DNA of 64,000 nt, from assembly GCA_028386065.3 (NCBI GenBank), contig JAKUCV010003313.1:1-64000 (forward strand), written 5' to 3'. The notes below the pieces were generated by a model, which was given only the letters and a program-made list of their open reading frames with translations, had not been told where the DNA came from and searched no databases. Made by a program: the position numbers and the translations under genes. Positions 20,941 through 33,483 of the stretch are shown here, piece by piece. Position 1 is the stretch's first letter. Every line of letters starts with the position of its first letter. The stretch comes from Turnera subulata. Taxonomy: Eukaryota > Streptophyta > Magnoliopsida > Malpighiales > Passifloraceae.

Positions 20941-22450
20941 TTCACTTTTTTTTTGTTGGAAAATGCATTAACAAAAATTATCGTATTACATCCCTAAGGG
21001 TAATAACCCCAATAAGATCATCTAAAAGAAGAGGCATACAAAATTCAAGACAAGACTCAAAGCAACGAAACTCCTCTCCAATTGAGAGGGCAAATTTTGC
21101 TAAACTATCCGCCGCAAAATTTGCTTCATGATAGATATGAACGAAAGAGACATTTCAATTCCTTTGTAGGAGTTCCCTAATGCATTCCATCAGGGGCAAA
21201 CGTTTAGAACGACTTGCAGCCCTTTGTGTGAGAAGGATGACGAGATCTTTGCAATCAATCTCAACTTGAATGTTAGTAATGCCATTGCTCCAAGCGACAC
21301 ACAATATGTCATAGACTGTCCACAACTCTACCATGAAAGGATTACATGTTTTTAGGCCATAAACAAATCCCTTAATCCAATGCCCAACTAAATCTCTGAT
21401 CAAACCTCCATCACCAACTTTTTCATAAACATGACTAAGTACACCATCAGTATTCGCCATAAAACACCCCAATGCTGGTGGCGTCCAGCCTATCCGCACT
21501 GGAGTCCCGGTGAGTTTACAGCATACACTCTAAAAGTTTAATAGATTGTCAAATCGAAATTGCATAGTGGAGTATTGTCTGCGAGTAAGTTCCTGCATCC
21601 ATTGCTGTGGCATCAGGATTGAACACAAAAGTGTTTCTTGCTTTCCACAGGATCCACAAAGCGGTTCCAAACAGGAGAGGCCACGGACATGCTGTGTTCT
21701 GGCCGACCTGGGAATTTAACATTGAGAGAAACCATGTTTGTATCTTCGTACCTGAAACGAAAAGGACACTGGCATTAGAATTGATTTGTTAGAGCCAAAC
21801 ATTCTTAGCAAAAACACAGTCTCGTATTGCTTGGAATATCATTTCTGGAGGTATCAACTGAAGTCATGTGTCGTCGGACTCTAGTTGAATTGGTAAGTAG
21901 AGCCTCATGAAATAACTGCCAGAGGAAAGTGTGTATTCTGGGTAGTCCTCTCCATCTCCAAATATGGTTCCAATGGTTTTCACCATTATTGGTGTTTTTG
22001 GAATCTGTGATAAACCCATAGGCCGACTTGACAGATACATCTCCAGAGGCGTGATGTTCCCATATTGCTGTGTCCTCCTCTCCATTGTCTTGGGTTATTG
22101 GAGACAAAGCAATCACCCCGAGTGTATTGTCTGGTAAATAAGCATGTAGGGATGTGAAGCCCCACGTGCCATCCTGCCGCACATATGATCTGATGTCCTT
22201 ATGTAGTTCATCCTCATGAACCTGCTGTGTAGCATGGGATAAGAGATCATCATTCTCTCCTAACCATCGGTCTATCCAAAACCTTGCACTTCTTCCATTA
22301 CCAATGAGCCATGACGAACCCCTCTGAAGTGTAGGCCAAGCCTTACAAATCCCTATCCAAATATGTGAGAATTGTTTGCGTAGTCTCATTCGTGGAAGGA
22401 AATCAATGCCATCACCATATTTGGCTTTCAAAAGCCGCGCCCAGAGGAGT
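20941..22450 (-). mobile_element. 5'-truncated L1-like LINE with zf-RVT and RNase H-like domains
   Basis: The minus strand starts within LLWARLLKAKYGDG (near 22440) and runs through a zf-RVT domain with WLIGNGRSARFWIDRWLG, SVKSAYGFI and IHTFLWQLFHEALLT. A frameshift follows, then ALWILWKARNTFVF (about 21625-21665), then an RNase H-like RVT_3 domain with NTDG, GGLIRD, VELWTVYDIL and VEIDCKDLV, and finally EANFAADSLAKFA. The T-run at 20941 is the poly(A) tail on this strand. Several stops make it non-functional. No target duplication was found. Confidence 0.85.
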
Positions 22451-23579
22451 AGTATTTGTTGGTATACATGTTGGAGTGGATTTTGTCTCGGTAAGTAAGG
22501 TCATATATGCAGTAGCACGGTTGGCTAATTTTGGCCAATAAATGATGGATAACTTTGGGAGTGTTTTCTTTATGCTAATTGGTGGACGCATAATTGGCCA
22601 AGAAAATTACGGCTTGCCCGAATTGATGAAGAATGGTGCACAATAGAGGGGGCATTAGTGTGCCCATTGGTACACAATCACATTCGGGCCCTATAGCGTG
22701 CAAGTGCGCGATTGGCCAAACGGTCAATCAAAGTGAGCCAAGTGCACTGGGATATATTTCTGGTGGTTTAAGAAGGGCAATCTAGAGGGTGTGTGGCATG
22801 GGCTGGTTGGAAAAAAAACAAGCATAAGGTGGCACCAACTTAGTGCAAGTGGCACCATATTACCAACTTGTATTGGTCATAGTAGAGAAGGGCTGGGGTC
22901 CCTTAAGCATCAACTAGAGTTTAAATTCTGTTGATATGAATAAAGCATGCACAGTTGGTAGGGTGTCCACTTTAATTGGTGCCGATCGAAGCCTGGAAGA
23001 GATTAGTCCTGTGTTGACGGGATACTCTTCTAGTATCAAAAAAATAAAAGTTGCACCATGTTGACAAGTATGGGTAAGCACCTAATTGCCACTCTTTTAA
23101 GATACAAGCAAACACCCTCATTATTTCCTGCTAGGTTTTGGAAAGAAAAGAAAGAGAGGAAAAGAGGAAGGAAGAGAGGTGAGGTTAGGGTGGTTCTATT
23201 CTTTGGCAAAATGACTCTTCCTCACTAAAATAGGGATTCTAGCCAAATGACTGGTTGGAATTAAATGAAACAAAAGCCTAAAGTTAGCTAACATCAATAA
23301 CTTTCATTGAACATTGATCTTGCTATTTTTTTTATAAGAACTAGAAGAGTTATGTAATCTCAAAAGTGATTGACTGCAACAGACATGTTGCTTTCACTCT
23401 GAGTGAGTGTAGGAACCATATTTGGAGCTACAAAGCTTGCATTGAGGTGTCCTTGATAACTCTAGAAAGCTAAGAAGCAAAGAAACAACATGAAACTAAA
23501 TATAGATAATAAAATAATTAAGAAGAATAGTATGACTTTACCCATCGGCCTACTGCCAGTAAAAGATCAAGAAAATGTT
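22451..23579. other. Spacer with a possible LINE tail
   Basis: No gene seen. The stretch 22965-23045, ending GGGATACTCTTCTAGTATCA and an A-run, resembles the 3' end of plant L1-like LINEs and may be a truncated retroposon. The rest, including an AG-rich patch near 23140-23180, is unassigned. Confidence 0.35.
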
Positions 23580-23890
23580 GGATAAAGTGTATTTTTGGTT
23601 CTTGTACTTGTCTTGAATTTTAAATGTGGTCATTATACTTAATTTTTATAGATTTTGATCTTCATACTATCATAATTTTATTAAATTTGGTACTTTCAAA
23701 CACGTGTCATCATTCAATTGGTATATTTAAATCCCGCGTGGTGAGTTAACCAATCAAATGGTGACACATGTTTGGAAGTGCTAAATTTAATGAAAATGTG
23801 TTAGTTAAATATCAAAATCTAGGAAAGTTGAGTATAATAAACGCATTTAAAATTCGAGGCAAGCAGAGGCACTAAAAATCCATTTTATCC
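23580..23890. mobile_element. Long-arm fold-back MITE, about 311 bp
   Basis: The left half (GGATAAAGTG.ATTTTTGG..) and the right half, read as reverse complement (GGATAAAATGGATTTTTAG..), match over about 150 bp each. Shared blocks are CGAATTTTAAATG-like, TAGATTTTGAT, CAAACA.GTGTCA and CCCGCGTGG near the centre. No transposase is present. The target duplication is unclear. Confidence 0.75.
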
Positions 23891-23904
23891 ATGAAATATT
23901 AACA

Positions 23905-24480
23905 GGAAGTTGGTTTACCATTTTCATTCCTTATGTAGAATGAATTTAATTTGTAACAAGAATCATAACCAAGTATACTAATTATCCTGAGCAAATGCAG
24001 CAAAGAGTACTACCTATCAACAAAAATATTATACTTCCCAAAGAAAATCCCCAAACTAAGCAAGACTGTCATGACATGATTGCAATTATATTAACGATTA
24101 CTAGTATCCAAAAAAAAAAAATTTAACAATTAAATCCCATAGTTTCTATATTCCGTAAACCTCCCTTAAATCACCAATTCTAGAAGTTTGAAGGGGTCTA
24201 CCCCTCTCGGGTTCTTCCCCGATCAAATTACCTGTAGAGGAGTTATCATGAAAAGGATTGTTCTTCCTAGAAAACAATTATACTTGATCTCATAACAGAA
24301 TAATGAAAAGTTCTGATATTTTTTTATTAGAGAATATTTACTGGGTAATAGGTCGCTAAATATCGACAATGGGTGTTTTAATAATAGCGATTCTCTCATT
24401 AATTTTACTTTGTTCAATTGCCAGAATTGCAAGGAAATTATTGTTTTATTCCAAGTCGTGCCTTTTTAAACTGTATATGT
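23905..24480. repeat. Third copy of IAN upstream DNA
   Basis: Matches 53685-54180; landmarks are AGAATGAATTTAATTTGT, AATGCAGCAAAGAGT and TTTAATAATAGCGATTC. The left part also matches block A (6440-6700). No IAN exons follow, so this is an orphan upstream fragment. Confidence 0.75.
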
Positions 24481-24790
24481 AGTAGCTATATGGAGTTATA
24501 TATGGATCTTTGGAATTGAACAAGTTCATTTAGTTATATCCCCTCCGCTGTCAAGTCGCTCTCTCACCAGCTTTAATCTCATAGACACTAGGTCAAGTAA
24601 AACAAAAAGCATTAACGCAACTTGCACTGTCAGGTAGCTAGCTAGTTGGAATGAGTATAAGTTTGTGGGGTTATTGTAAAAGACAAGCGAAACAATGTTA
24701 GGATTTCAGTTAAACTCATATTGTTTGAGATTTTATGTTTCAGTTAGTTTACTTTAACGGAATCAATCTAGGGATAGGTAATACGTAGTA
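24350..24790. repeat. Tandem duplication, left copy
   Basis: Shares TAATAGCGATTCTCTCA, ATTGCAAGGAA, TGTCAGGTAGCTAG, TTTGTGGGGTTA and AATGTTAG.ATTTCA with 25090-25640 in the same order. Confidence 0.75.
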
Positions 24791-25089
24791 ATATCCTAAC
24801 CATCCAATAAATTGTCTCCTATTTCGTTGTCACCCAGACGAAAAGCAAAACAAAAAATATTTATATAAAATTAAAAAAAAAAAAACTAATACCCGAAAGA
24901 ACCGCTCCCTAGTTAGCCCGACTAGAGTGGGGTGGGGTTGATGAATCAATATCAAACAGAAAAATGATGTCTAGCCACACTCTCACCGGTTGGATATTGG
25001 AATTTCGGATTTGAATATAGTTTTGGTGGTCTCCAGTCGTGCGCGAATGCATCGATACGGAACCAAGTTGGATTCATGTGGATCCATAT

Positions 25090-25640
25090 TTACTATAGGC
25101 AATAGGTCACTTAATATCGACCAAAGGTCGTTTAATAATAGCGATTCTCTCAGTAATTTTATTTTGTTAAGCTGCAATAATTGCAAGGAATTATTGTTTT
25201 ATCCTAAGTCGTAAAAGAACTGTTTTTTTTTTTTTTGAGAATCAAATCTTTGTTGTATTCCAAAAAATGAGTTAGGGATACCTAACAATATTGACATAGC
25301 GTCACTTTTACAATGGAAAATAGCTACTGATGAGTATAATGAAACATACAAGAACAGTTCTTTTAAAAGAATTGTTCGCCTGTGCCTTTCATAATTACAT
25401 GTGTAGCCCCCACCTATTTAGTCTCATGGACATTGAGAGGTCAACTAAAAAAAAAAAATAATTAACGTGCATTGTCAGGTAGCTAGTTGAATTAGTATAA
25501 TTTTGTGGGGTTAATTACTGTCCACTTGAATTCTAGTCAAATTTTTACTCACCACTTGAATTATTTTCCCCTTAATTTAACCACCTAAATAATGTTAGAA
25601 TTTCAATTAAACTCCTACAGCACGGCAATATCCTAACCAT
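25090..25640. repeat. Tandem duplication, right copy with a retroposon
   Basis: Second copy of 24350-24790. The offset grows from about 745 bp at the left to about 846 bp at the right, explained by the insert at 25223-25348. Confidence 0.75.
25223..25348 (-). mobile_element. Short retroposon tail (LINE or SINE), minus strand
   Basis: A T-run at its left end is the A-tail on the minus strand. The near-repeat AAGAACTGTT on the left and AAGAACAGTT on the right (9 of 10) flanks it as a likely target duplication. It is absent from the left tandem copy. Confidence 0.55.
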
Positions 25641-25770
25641 TTAATAATTTTTTTCGCCGACCAAAAGGACCACAAAAATTATTATATCAAATTAATTTTA
25701 AAAATAGAAAAAGAAAACATTGATGAATTAAACGAACAATGTCCTTATCCATATCCTCCCCACGTACATA

Positions 25771-26246
25771 TGTCACGCGATGGGCTCCCAAGGCACACAG
25801 AAACTCCATGAGTCTAGCATGTGTGCAAGGTGGTTGAGCTTATCCTCATTTAAATTTGAATTGGCCATTCAAATTTAAATAAAGATAGGTGCTTGTTTGA
25901 ATTTAAGTTAATTTGAATATTAGGAATGATTTGAATTAATTTGAATTCAAATGGGATGGATACGATATACAGAGCTTGAACTCTTATGTGTAGCCTATAA
26001 ATAGTACATATGCTCCACTTGGAAGTCACATTTTGCAAACCAGTCCTTCCAGCGCAATAATTGTTTCTCCGGGAGGGTATGGGAGTGTATTGTATTCTTT
26101 CACCATTAATATAATACACAAAGCTTCTCCCAATTCTTTTCTCTCTTCTCTTTCTATTCTCTCCATAGTTGTATTTTTAGGTTGATCAAGATGAGGCTTG
26201 AACCGCACGGCCATCTTCCGCAGCCCTAAACTCTGTGCCTGTGACA
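25771..26246 (+). repeat. 5' LTR of the gag-only Gypsy element
   Basis: 476 bp with TG...CA ends and a short terminal inversion TGTCAC/GTGACA. An AT-rich internal palindrome, ATTTGAATTGGCCATTCAAAT, is shared with the 3' LTR. Confidence 0.85.
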
Positions 26247-26834
26247 GTTGGTAGCGGAGCTTTGCAAGATTCTTTGTGAAGATCATAGCCCTTGACTGTT
26301 AGAGTTCGATGGGGGATTGAAGCTTTGATATCTTGTTGGCTGGTAGGGAAATCAAGAACAACAAGAACAAATTGGAGGTAGAGCTAGCAATTGCCAAGAG
26401 GAATTTTCATTCCAAGTTTGATTATTCTTTTGTTAGTGGTGTTGGCTTGGATGGGGAAAATTGTGTTGTTGTTGGTTGGAATTCTTGCATTGCCAAGTGT
26501 GCTGTTTGATCTTGTTGGTTGGAATTGGTTTGCCTATAATCTGTTTATTTCAATTTCCTTGTAAAATCAAATTTTGCTATTGTATTTGTGGAAAATATTT
26601 GTAATATTTACTTGAAAGGGGTTGTTGAAAATTGAGATAATTAGATTATTGTGGGGTTTTCTGTTGTAAGCACTTTGGAGAGTTTGTAGAGTTTGTTGTG
26701 TAGGTATTTGCTTTACCAAAATTTACTTGAAGGGGGGTTACTTTGGTGTTGTGGGTTGCACAGTTCTCTTGGGTGGGAGTTGTGTGGTTTCCTTGAGTAG
26801 GGAATTTGTATCATAACCTTGGTGATTTGGTAAA

Positions 26835-28260
26835 GATGGTTGGGCAACCATTGGAGAAGAAGACATCCTTGATGGACATCTAGACAATCTTGAAGACCGT
26901 ATATCTAACTGCGAAGCTAACAACGAGGGCATGACTGGTGAGATACATGCACTTAGGTAGCAGTTCATAGAGCTTGATGGTGGTTTCAGTAAAGCATTGC
27001 CAGAGATAGTTGACGAGCTTGTTGAATTAAGGTCGATGCGTGATGAATTGAAGCTATGTAAGAGGCAACTTGCCATGATGGAAGGAGGTGTGCCACTTCA
27101 ACAACAAAAGGTGCTGCCCCAGATCGATATTGCAAAGTTGAAGGAGTACGATGGGACGAGGACAACAAAGGCAGTGGACGTCTTCATATTTAGTTGTGAA
27201 GAGTATTTTGAGGGCTTAAACATCACGGATGACCAGCAGAAAGTGAAGATCGTAGGGAGATACTTTATTGATTTTGCAGTGTTATGGTGGTCACGGATGC
27301 GCACTATTGGTGAGGGGTATAAGGATTGGACTTGGGATCAGTTTAGACAGCAACTGAAGGACCAATTCTATCCGGAGTATGCTGAGAGGGAGGCACGAGA
27401 CAGGTTGCAAGTATTGAAGCACGATGGCAGCATTAAAAAGTACGTCAAGGAGTTTGAGAGATGGCTTTCAAAATCCCTTCAATGACTGAAGAAGAGGGAT
27501 ATTGGGCATTTATAGGTGGACTTCAGAGGTGGGCAAGAACCAAGGTCGATGATCGATATGTAAGGACACTAAAGGATTCAATCCGGATCGATTAATCATT
27601 GATGTAGTATGGCAAGGAGTCCAATCCCAGTTCTTTGGAGGAGTGCATGAGTGGAAGTGAGGATGAAGCCATAACTTTTTCATCGAAGAAAAAAGACAAG
27701 AAGTCCAAGTGGAGCAAGTCTAACGGTGGCAAAACTAAGGAGATAGAATGCTGCTTGTGCAAGGAAGCTCACAAAGTCTACGACGACTACCCATATAGAA
27801 ACAAGAATAGTGCAATCTTGAAGGAGTCGGTGGGGGATTCCTCAGGGGAGGAAAATGCCGAAGGGGACCAAGTCAGGATGGGGTCGTTAAGGATCTTGAA
27901 TGCAGTCCAAGTTAATAGACCAATCCCAAAGAAAGGACGCATGTTTGCTACAGTGCGGATTAGGGAGCATGGGATTGATACTTTGATTGATACTGGTGCT
28001 ACTCACAACTTTCTTGCCGGTGATGAAGCAAAGAAGTTGGGCATCACAATTACCAAGGAGTTAAGCACAATGAAGGAAGTCAATACAGCTGCACAACCTA
28101 TCCTTGGCGTGGCATAAGGCGTAGAGATTAACTTGGCAGATTGGCGAAGAAAGATCGAGTTGACCATGGTTCCACTTGACGACTATCCCATGATATTAGG
28201 GATGAGATTTTTCAAGAAGAAAAATGCGACAATACTTATGGGTGCTAGCCAGATTCACAT
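26835..28260 (+). pseudogene. Gypsy gag and aspartic protease, broken
   Basis: The gag part reads from about 26835 with an in-frame TAG near 26959. It is open again at 26997-27485 with VLPQIDIAKLKEYDG, LWWSRM, DWTWDQFRQQLKDQFYP and YVKEFERW, the usual retrotrans_gag motifs. A frame break follows. The frame 27635-28117 has a degenerate zinc knuckle (CCLCKEAHKVYDD, last Cys missing) and the protease motif DTGATHNF; the protease end (YPMILGMRFF) continues past a stop to about 28260. Multiple stops show decay. Confidence 0.8.
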
Positions 28261-28280
28261 GCTAAGAGGCACGAGTACCT

Positions 28281-28799
28281 GTGTGGTGTAAATTAGGCGA
28301 GAGGGCAAGAAACCGAGGAAGAAACTTTTCTGCAGTCCAGTTGGCGCAAGAAGATCACACAGAGGTACAAGAGGTGAGTAGGCAAGTAATGGAAGCAACA
28401 GTGGCACCATGTGTTGTGGCACAGTTGGCGGGGGTGGCAGGAGCCACAAAAACTTTGAAGATTGATTTCTTCAAAGAGATCAAGCTTAGAGGTGCTTCAC
28501 CAAAGGCAGGTCTAGTAAGTGAAGACAAGAAGATAAGTTCTTCACAAGGAGACTATGATGGCTGTGATGGTGGAGACCGTATGGAAGCACAAGGTTATAA
28601 GAAGAGTGACCAAGGTGCATGTTCGTGTGTAGTGGAATGGAAACCAGAGGTGGCCAAGTCAAAGGAAGTTTGGAGGTTCAAGAGATGGCGGATTCCAAGT
28701 ACTTTAGAGAAGATTATGGCGCACAGGAAGGCATTTATTGGCATGAACAGGAAGCTTGAGAACTCAGTCCTTTACAATGGAAGGAGTATCCAAAGGTAA
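28281..28799 (+). other. Open frame at the 3' end of the gag-only Gypsy element, unrecognised
   Basis: A 172-codon frame between the protease remnant and the 3' LTR. It has no reverse-transcriptase or integrase motif and is rich in charged residues with repeated GD/GG runs. It fills the place where pol should be. It may be a scrambled leftover or captured sequence; I cannot assign it. Confidence 0.35.
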
Positions 28800-28914
28800 G
28801 GTGAGAGTGTGAGGATCGGACGAAGCAATTCAGGGAGCAAGTTGCAGTGAATCATCAAATTGCAACAAGGACGTTGCGAGAATAGGTGGTGGAGAATGTC
28901 ACGGGATGGGCCCA

Positions 28915-30746
28915 TGTGAGAACCCGATCCAAAATCACTTGGGTCTCCTCACCTTTCCCTTTACACCTTCATCTTAACCAACACCCATTATCTTTGAAGT
29001 CACCACCCGAATTTTAGTATGGGACAAAATTTGGAAAAAAACCGTTCTTGATTCCCAATGAGTCCATTCAAAGCAACTAATTGACGAACCAAAGATAATG
29101 GGCCCGGGGGTTCGTTACGGATGGGAAGGTGTTAAGCACCGGGGTGAAACTTTGTGCAATTGAAGAAAATAAGTATGCCTTGTGAAAATGTGTGCATAGT
29201 GTGGAAAAAAAATCACACAAGAATAAAATTGAAATTGAAACAAAAGGGAAAAATAAAATAATTGGGCTTGAGTTTCCACCACTAGAGACCACCTACGTAC
29301 CCCGGCGATCGGGTTCAAAGCCCACGCAGTTCTTATCATGGTATCGCACAACACTTACATCATCAACCAAAGCATAATTCAGCAATACCAAATCAGCAGT
29401 AATTAACAATTAATAAGAATCACAATCAAGAAGGGATTAGAATACTTATCTCAGTTGTTGGACAAAATCTGTGGGTCGTCTTCTACTGGATTTTAGACAA
29501 TAAGAACGGCCGATTAAGCTTCTAGGCTCAACAAAAAAGTTGTAGATGTCCCTCTTAGCATTCCAAAGAGTCTAAGATCACAACAATCTGACTTTTAGAA
29601 CTTGAGATATGAATTATTTTCTGAGACTGCTTGCATCAGGTCCCACTACTCGGGTTCTCCACCTTCTTGGCTCCTAGAATGCATTTGATTGCTTCCTCCT
29701 CTTGATCTCCTCTTGTTGGATTTTTTCTTGATGTTTTCTCACGAAATTTCTCCAGAGTTTCTGCCTATAGAAATATTTCTAGGCTTGGAGGGGTAGAGTT
29801 TCTCCAATCAACAAAGCTTATGGGGGTGTGTGTGTAATGAGAGATTGATCCCTTAAATTATAAATGGGAGGCCCTATTTATAGTAGTCTGGGGAGTATAG
29901 GGGTGTGGACCTGCTTAATGATGAAGGTCTCAGCTAAAAATCTGGGGCAAAACTGTGTAAAAACAAATTAGGGGCGAAAATCAAGGAAATCGGGCATTTC
30001 TAGGCGCCAAGACCGCCAGGGCCGTCGGTGATGGGCTGGTTGGCCGCCAGGCCCGGTGGTCATTGATGGATGGCCGCCCGGACCTGGCGGTCATCCCACT
30101 ATGGCCGCCCAGCACCCCCGCGTTTCCTCGTTCTTTCCTTTTTTGCTCCCGGTTTTCCTTAATTCCTCCATGATTTGATTCCACCACGTAATTAACCCCT
30201 AATCAGCCCATAATCACCTCTTTTCTTGATTAGTACTCCCCTTAATCATCTCCTCGTTGATTGATTACACATTAAGTCCCCATTTCATGCACAAATTATA
30301 CCAAAAATATATTTACCATTAAAAGATGATTTAACTCTGATTTTTCACGAAAATCAGAGTTAAAATTGGTCTGCAAGTAATGTGTATGGGCTATTCAACT
30401 CTGGAAGATCCGCATTTCATTAACTTAGGCCCTCAAATTTACCCTTAACCCAAAAATAAATCATCTCATTATAATCGTGATAAAATAAACAAGAAAGACC
30501 AAATAAATAAAATAGGATAATATTTTAATGAACTAAACTTTATTATATTTTTATTCTAAGACTAAATCTTCTCATTAATCCTAAAGTACAAACATATAAA
30601 CCCCAATTCATAAAATATGCATTCTACCAAAATAAATTCCTAGTGTGCCTTAGCCAAAGACTAAATCATCTCATTAATCTTATGGTTTGAGCACACACAA
30701 AATCAAAATTAGGAGAATATTAGTGGGTCAAATTTGGGTGTTTACA
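28915..30746 (-). mobile_element. Nested solo LTR inside the Gypsy 3' LTR
   Basis: On the minus strand it starts TGTAAACACCC and ends GGGTTCTCACA, with a TATAAATAGGG box near 29880. It splits the host LTR between GGGCCC and GGCCCC; the target duplication is probably GGCCC plus one stray base on the left. Part of its minus-strand 3' end, which lies at its left end in window coordinates, is related to 31680-32160. No internal coding region is present. Confidence 0.7.
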
Positions 30747-31158
30747 GGCCCCAAAGCACACGGGAAGCCTATGAGCCCAAGATGTGTGCAAGGTGGTTGA
30801 GCTTATGATCATTTAAATTTGAATTGGCCATTCAAATTGAAATAAAGATAGGTGCTTGTTTGAATTTAAGTTAATTTGAATATTAAGTATGATTTAAATT
30901 AACTCGAATTTAAATGGGGTGGATAAGATATAAAGGGTTTGAACTGTTATGTGTAGCCTATAAATAGTGCATGACATAGGAGGGGAAAATATGAGAATGT
31001 ATTGTATTCTTTCACCATTAGTATAAATCACAAAGTTTCTCCTAATTCCTTTCTCTATTCTCTTTCCATTCTCTCCATAATTGTATTTTTAGGTTGATCA
31101 AGCTAAGGCTTGAACCGCATGGCCATCTTCTGCAGTCCTAAACTCTGTGCCCGTGACA
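30747..31158 (+). repeat. 3' LTR (main part) of the gag-only Gypsy element
   Basis: Aligns with 25785-26246, except for a gap of about 45 bp before the TGTATTGTATTCTTTCACC block. The first 17 bases of this LTR are at 28897-28913, beyond the nested LTR. Confidence 0.85.
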
Positions 31159-32829
31159 CTTGTCTCCTCTATTTCTTTTAGAAAGAGAAGCATGATGGAG
31201 ATAGAACACCTTGAAGAAAGACCTGCAAATAAAAAAAAAATCTAAGTTTTGGTGTGCAGATTAGGTTCGGATAAATTTCCCTACAAGAACAAGGTGAATC
31301 AGAACCCACCTCCTTATCCCATACTTCTCTATATGATGGTTCGAGGTTGACTTTTGGTGCTGTAATCGCGGTGGTTTCTGGGTTGTGGATTCTAATCTTT
31401 CTGGCTTTGGTGTTTGTTATTTTGCCTAGATGTTGGAATTAAGGATTTGAATGTAGAATTGGTGGTTCCCGATCCAGTGCAAATGGATCCAAGTTCGATT
31501 CGTGTGGACCTAGTCTTGGGTAGTCGACATTTGAACTTAGAGGAGGCAGATTCTTTCCTCGGGTTTTGTGGATTTGCAATCCCAATGAGATCTGCAGAAT
31601 TCAGCAAGTAGATGGCGATTTCAATGAGGTAGTAGCTGTAGAATTTTTAGGGGAGGGTGCCACCGCTAAGAGTTGTTTCGTATCTATGAATACCCGACCC
31701 AAAATTACTTGGGCCTATTCACCTAATCATTTCACCTTCTTCCTCGGGTCATTCCCATATCATTGGAGTCGCCACCCAAATTTTATTAAGGACAAAATTT
31801 GGAAAAATCCTTCATATGACTCCTTTAGGCTACATGGTCATGGCGAACCAAAGACATGGGATCGGGGGTTCATCACGGATGGGAAGGTGTCAGGCACCCA
31901 TCCGTGTAGGGTCGAAATCTTGTGCAATAGTAAATACAAATGTGCCTTGTGTAGGCGTGCATGTGTGGAAAATAAAGAGAAGGGGGGAAGAAGAAAATTT
32001 GGCTTGCATCCTGTTGCAAAACCGAGACAACCTACGTACCCAAGTGACTGGGGTCAAAGCCACGTAGTTCGAAACATGGCACTTATCGACCACTTACATC
32101 ATCAAAAGTATCAACATCGTGCTCCCTCATATGACTTGTAGCTTGGACACACTTTTGGATTGTTCATCATGAGATTTTCTTCAATTGGCCTTCCAGTTAA
32201 TTGCTTCCTTGAACCCTCTTGATTGGGTTACATGATGACAAAGGAGGCTTGACGTTTAGAATTCCTGGGAACTTAATTGATGCCATTGTTTTTACTAGTA
32301 TTAGCCCTAGGATTAATTTCCACAGATTTTAAGGAGTTTTGTCCAGCTCATTATGTTCACATGTACCATGCATGTATAGAAAAATTGCCAAGATAATCAC
32401 ACATGAAAGAAAACGTGGCCTTTGTTTATTTGAAAAAAAACATTACAACGACTCACCCCTTAGCTAGGCACGCAGTGTAGACCAACACCCGTTTTCTTCA
32501 AATGGCCCCGTCTTCATCAAAGAGATATTTGGAGCCAAAATCTTCATCCTCCTCACCCCTTTCCTCTTCTCCTCCTTCTGGACCCTTCACTTCTTCTGGA
32601 TAGCAGTCGAAAAATAGCTCAAATTTTGGCTTCCTAACCTTTGTGATGTTGCATACCTGTAGTTCAGGAAATCCACAAAAAGGAAAGTCTTCCCCTTTCT
32701 TTCATAAAATAGCCATTCAGTGTCTTGAAATAGGGGTTCATGGGGAAGTCCCACTCTTGCTTAAGTTGTTGCCTAAGAGTCGAAGTGATGCCTAATTGAT
32801 TTTCCCCAGATTTTTTTCAAGAAATACAA
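31159..32829. other. Retroelement debris
   Basis: 31680-32160 is a diverged copy of the left end of the nested LTR at 28915, sharing GACAAAATTTGGAAAAA, GAACCAAAGA, GGATGGGAAGGTGT and CTACGTACCC. 31430-31530 resembles 24990-25090 (GATTTGAATGTAGAATTGGTGGT-like). The rest has no gene; open frames at 31566-32141 and 31816-32067 are LTR sequence. Confidence 0.5.
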
Positions 32830-33321
32830 TCAAGGTGGCGACTCCTTTAATTGATGGATAAGAAAATAATAAAGTGAGTAGGCCAAAAGAATTGATTTGG
32901 CCCGGGTCCTAAAATCACAAATCTCCGTAAACGTCTGTAGATGTTGATTCGGGTCATCATTATCTAAGCCTCCAAATTGTTCCTGTTGCAGCATGTGAAT
33001 GAGTGCTGTCTTCAGTTCGAAATTGTTGGCATTGATCGCTGGCCTTGCAATGCTCGACTGCACGATATCCAAACTCGGTGTTGCGTAGTCACGCAATGTC
33101 TTGTTTCCTTCTTCAGCCATGATGACTGCCTCGAAATTATCTGCTACAACTTCTGCTTTGTCTTCTATTTTAGTGTCTTGAAGAAACTCCACAGGCTCCA
33201 CGACTTGCTTCGGCTTTCGCTTCTTCTTGTAGTGCAACTGCTTGTGTACGGTTCTCTCGATCACCGGATTGATCTCAGGAATTGGACTCGATGAAACACC
33301 ACGTCTCGTCTTGGGCATCAA
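32830..33321 (-). pseudogene. Truncated Athila-like Gypsy gag
   Basis: The minus-strand frame of 163 codons carries the family signature RTLRDYA-like (TLRDYATPSLD), ARPAINANNFELK, LIHMLQQEQFGG and DDPNQHLQTFTEICD. It breaks right after this, so most of gag is gone. Its primer-binding site and LTR lie just upstream on the same strand. Confidence 0.8.
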
Positions 33322-33460
33322 CCAGAATCGACAACACTAAATAAATAAAAAAAACAAAAAATCGATTAAAGAAAATAAAAAGGAATAAAAAGAAACTAAT
33401 GTGAAAAATAAAACCTAAAGTAATCTAGTTGCAATCTCAACAATATTAAAACCATTTGTT

Positions 33461-33477
33461 CCCCGGCAACGGCGCCA
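33461..33477 (-). promoter_or_regulatory. Primer-binding site of the truncated minus-strand Gypsy element
   Basis: On the minus strand it reads TGGCGCCGTTGCCGGGG, the same 17-mer that follows the 5' LTR of the Athila-like element on the plus strand at 35383. Confidence 0.8.
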
Positions 33478-33483
33478 GAAAAG

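Larger units (their letters stand above)
25771..31158 (+). mobile_element. Gypsy-type LTR retrotransposon with gag and protease only
   Basis: The 5' LTR (25771-26246) starts TGTCACG and ends CTGTGACA. The 3' LTR (28897-28913 joined to 30747-31158) has the same ends and is split by a nested insertion. TTGGTAGCGGAGCTTTGC after the 5' LTR is in the primer-binding position. A TATA-like CCTATAAATAG is near 25995. The interior has a retrotransposon gag domain and an aspartic protease, but no reverse transcriptase, RNase H or integrase. No matching target duplication is seen (ACATA on the left, CTTGT on the right). Confidence 0.8.

Noticed and set aside
31566..32141. 191-codon ORF
   Set aside because: It overlaps sequence related to the nested LTR at 28915-30746 and has no domain.
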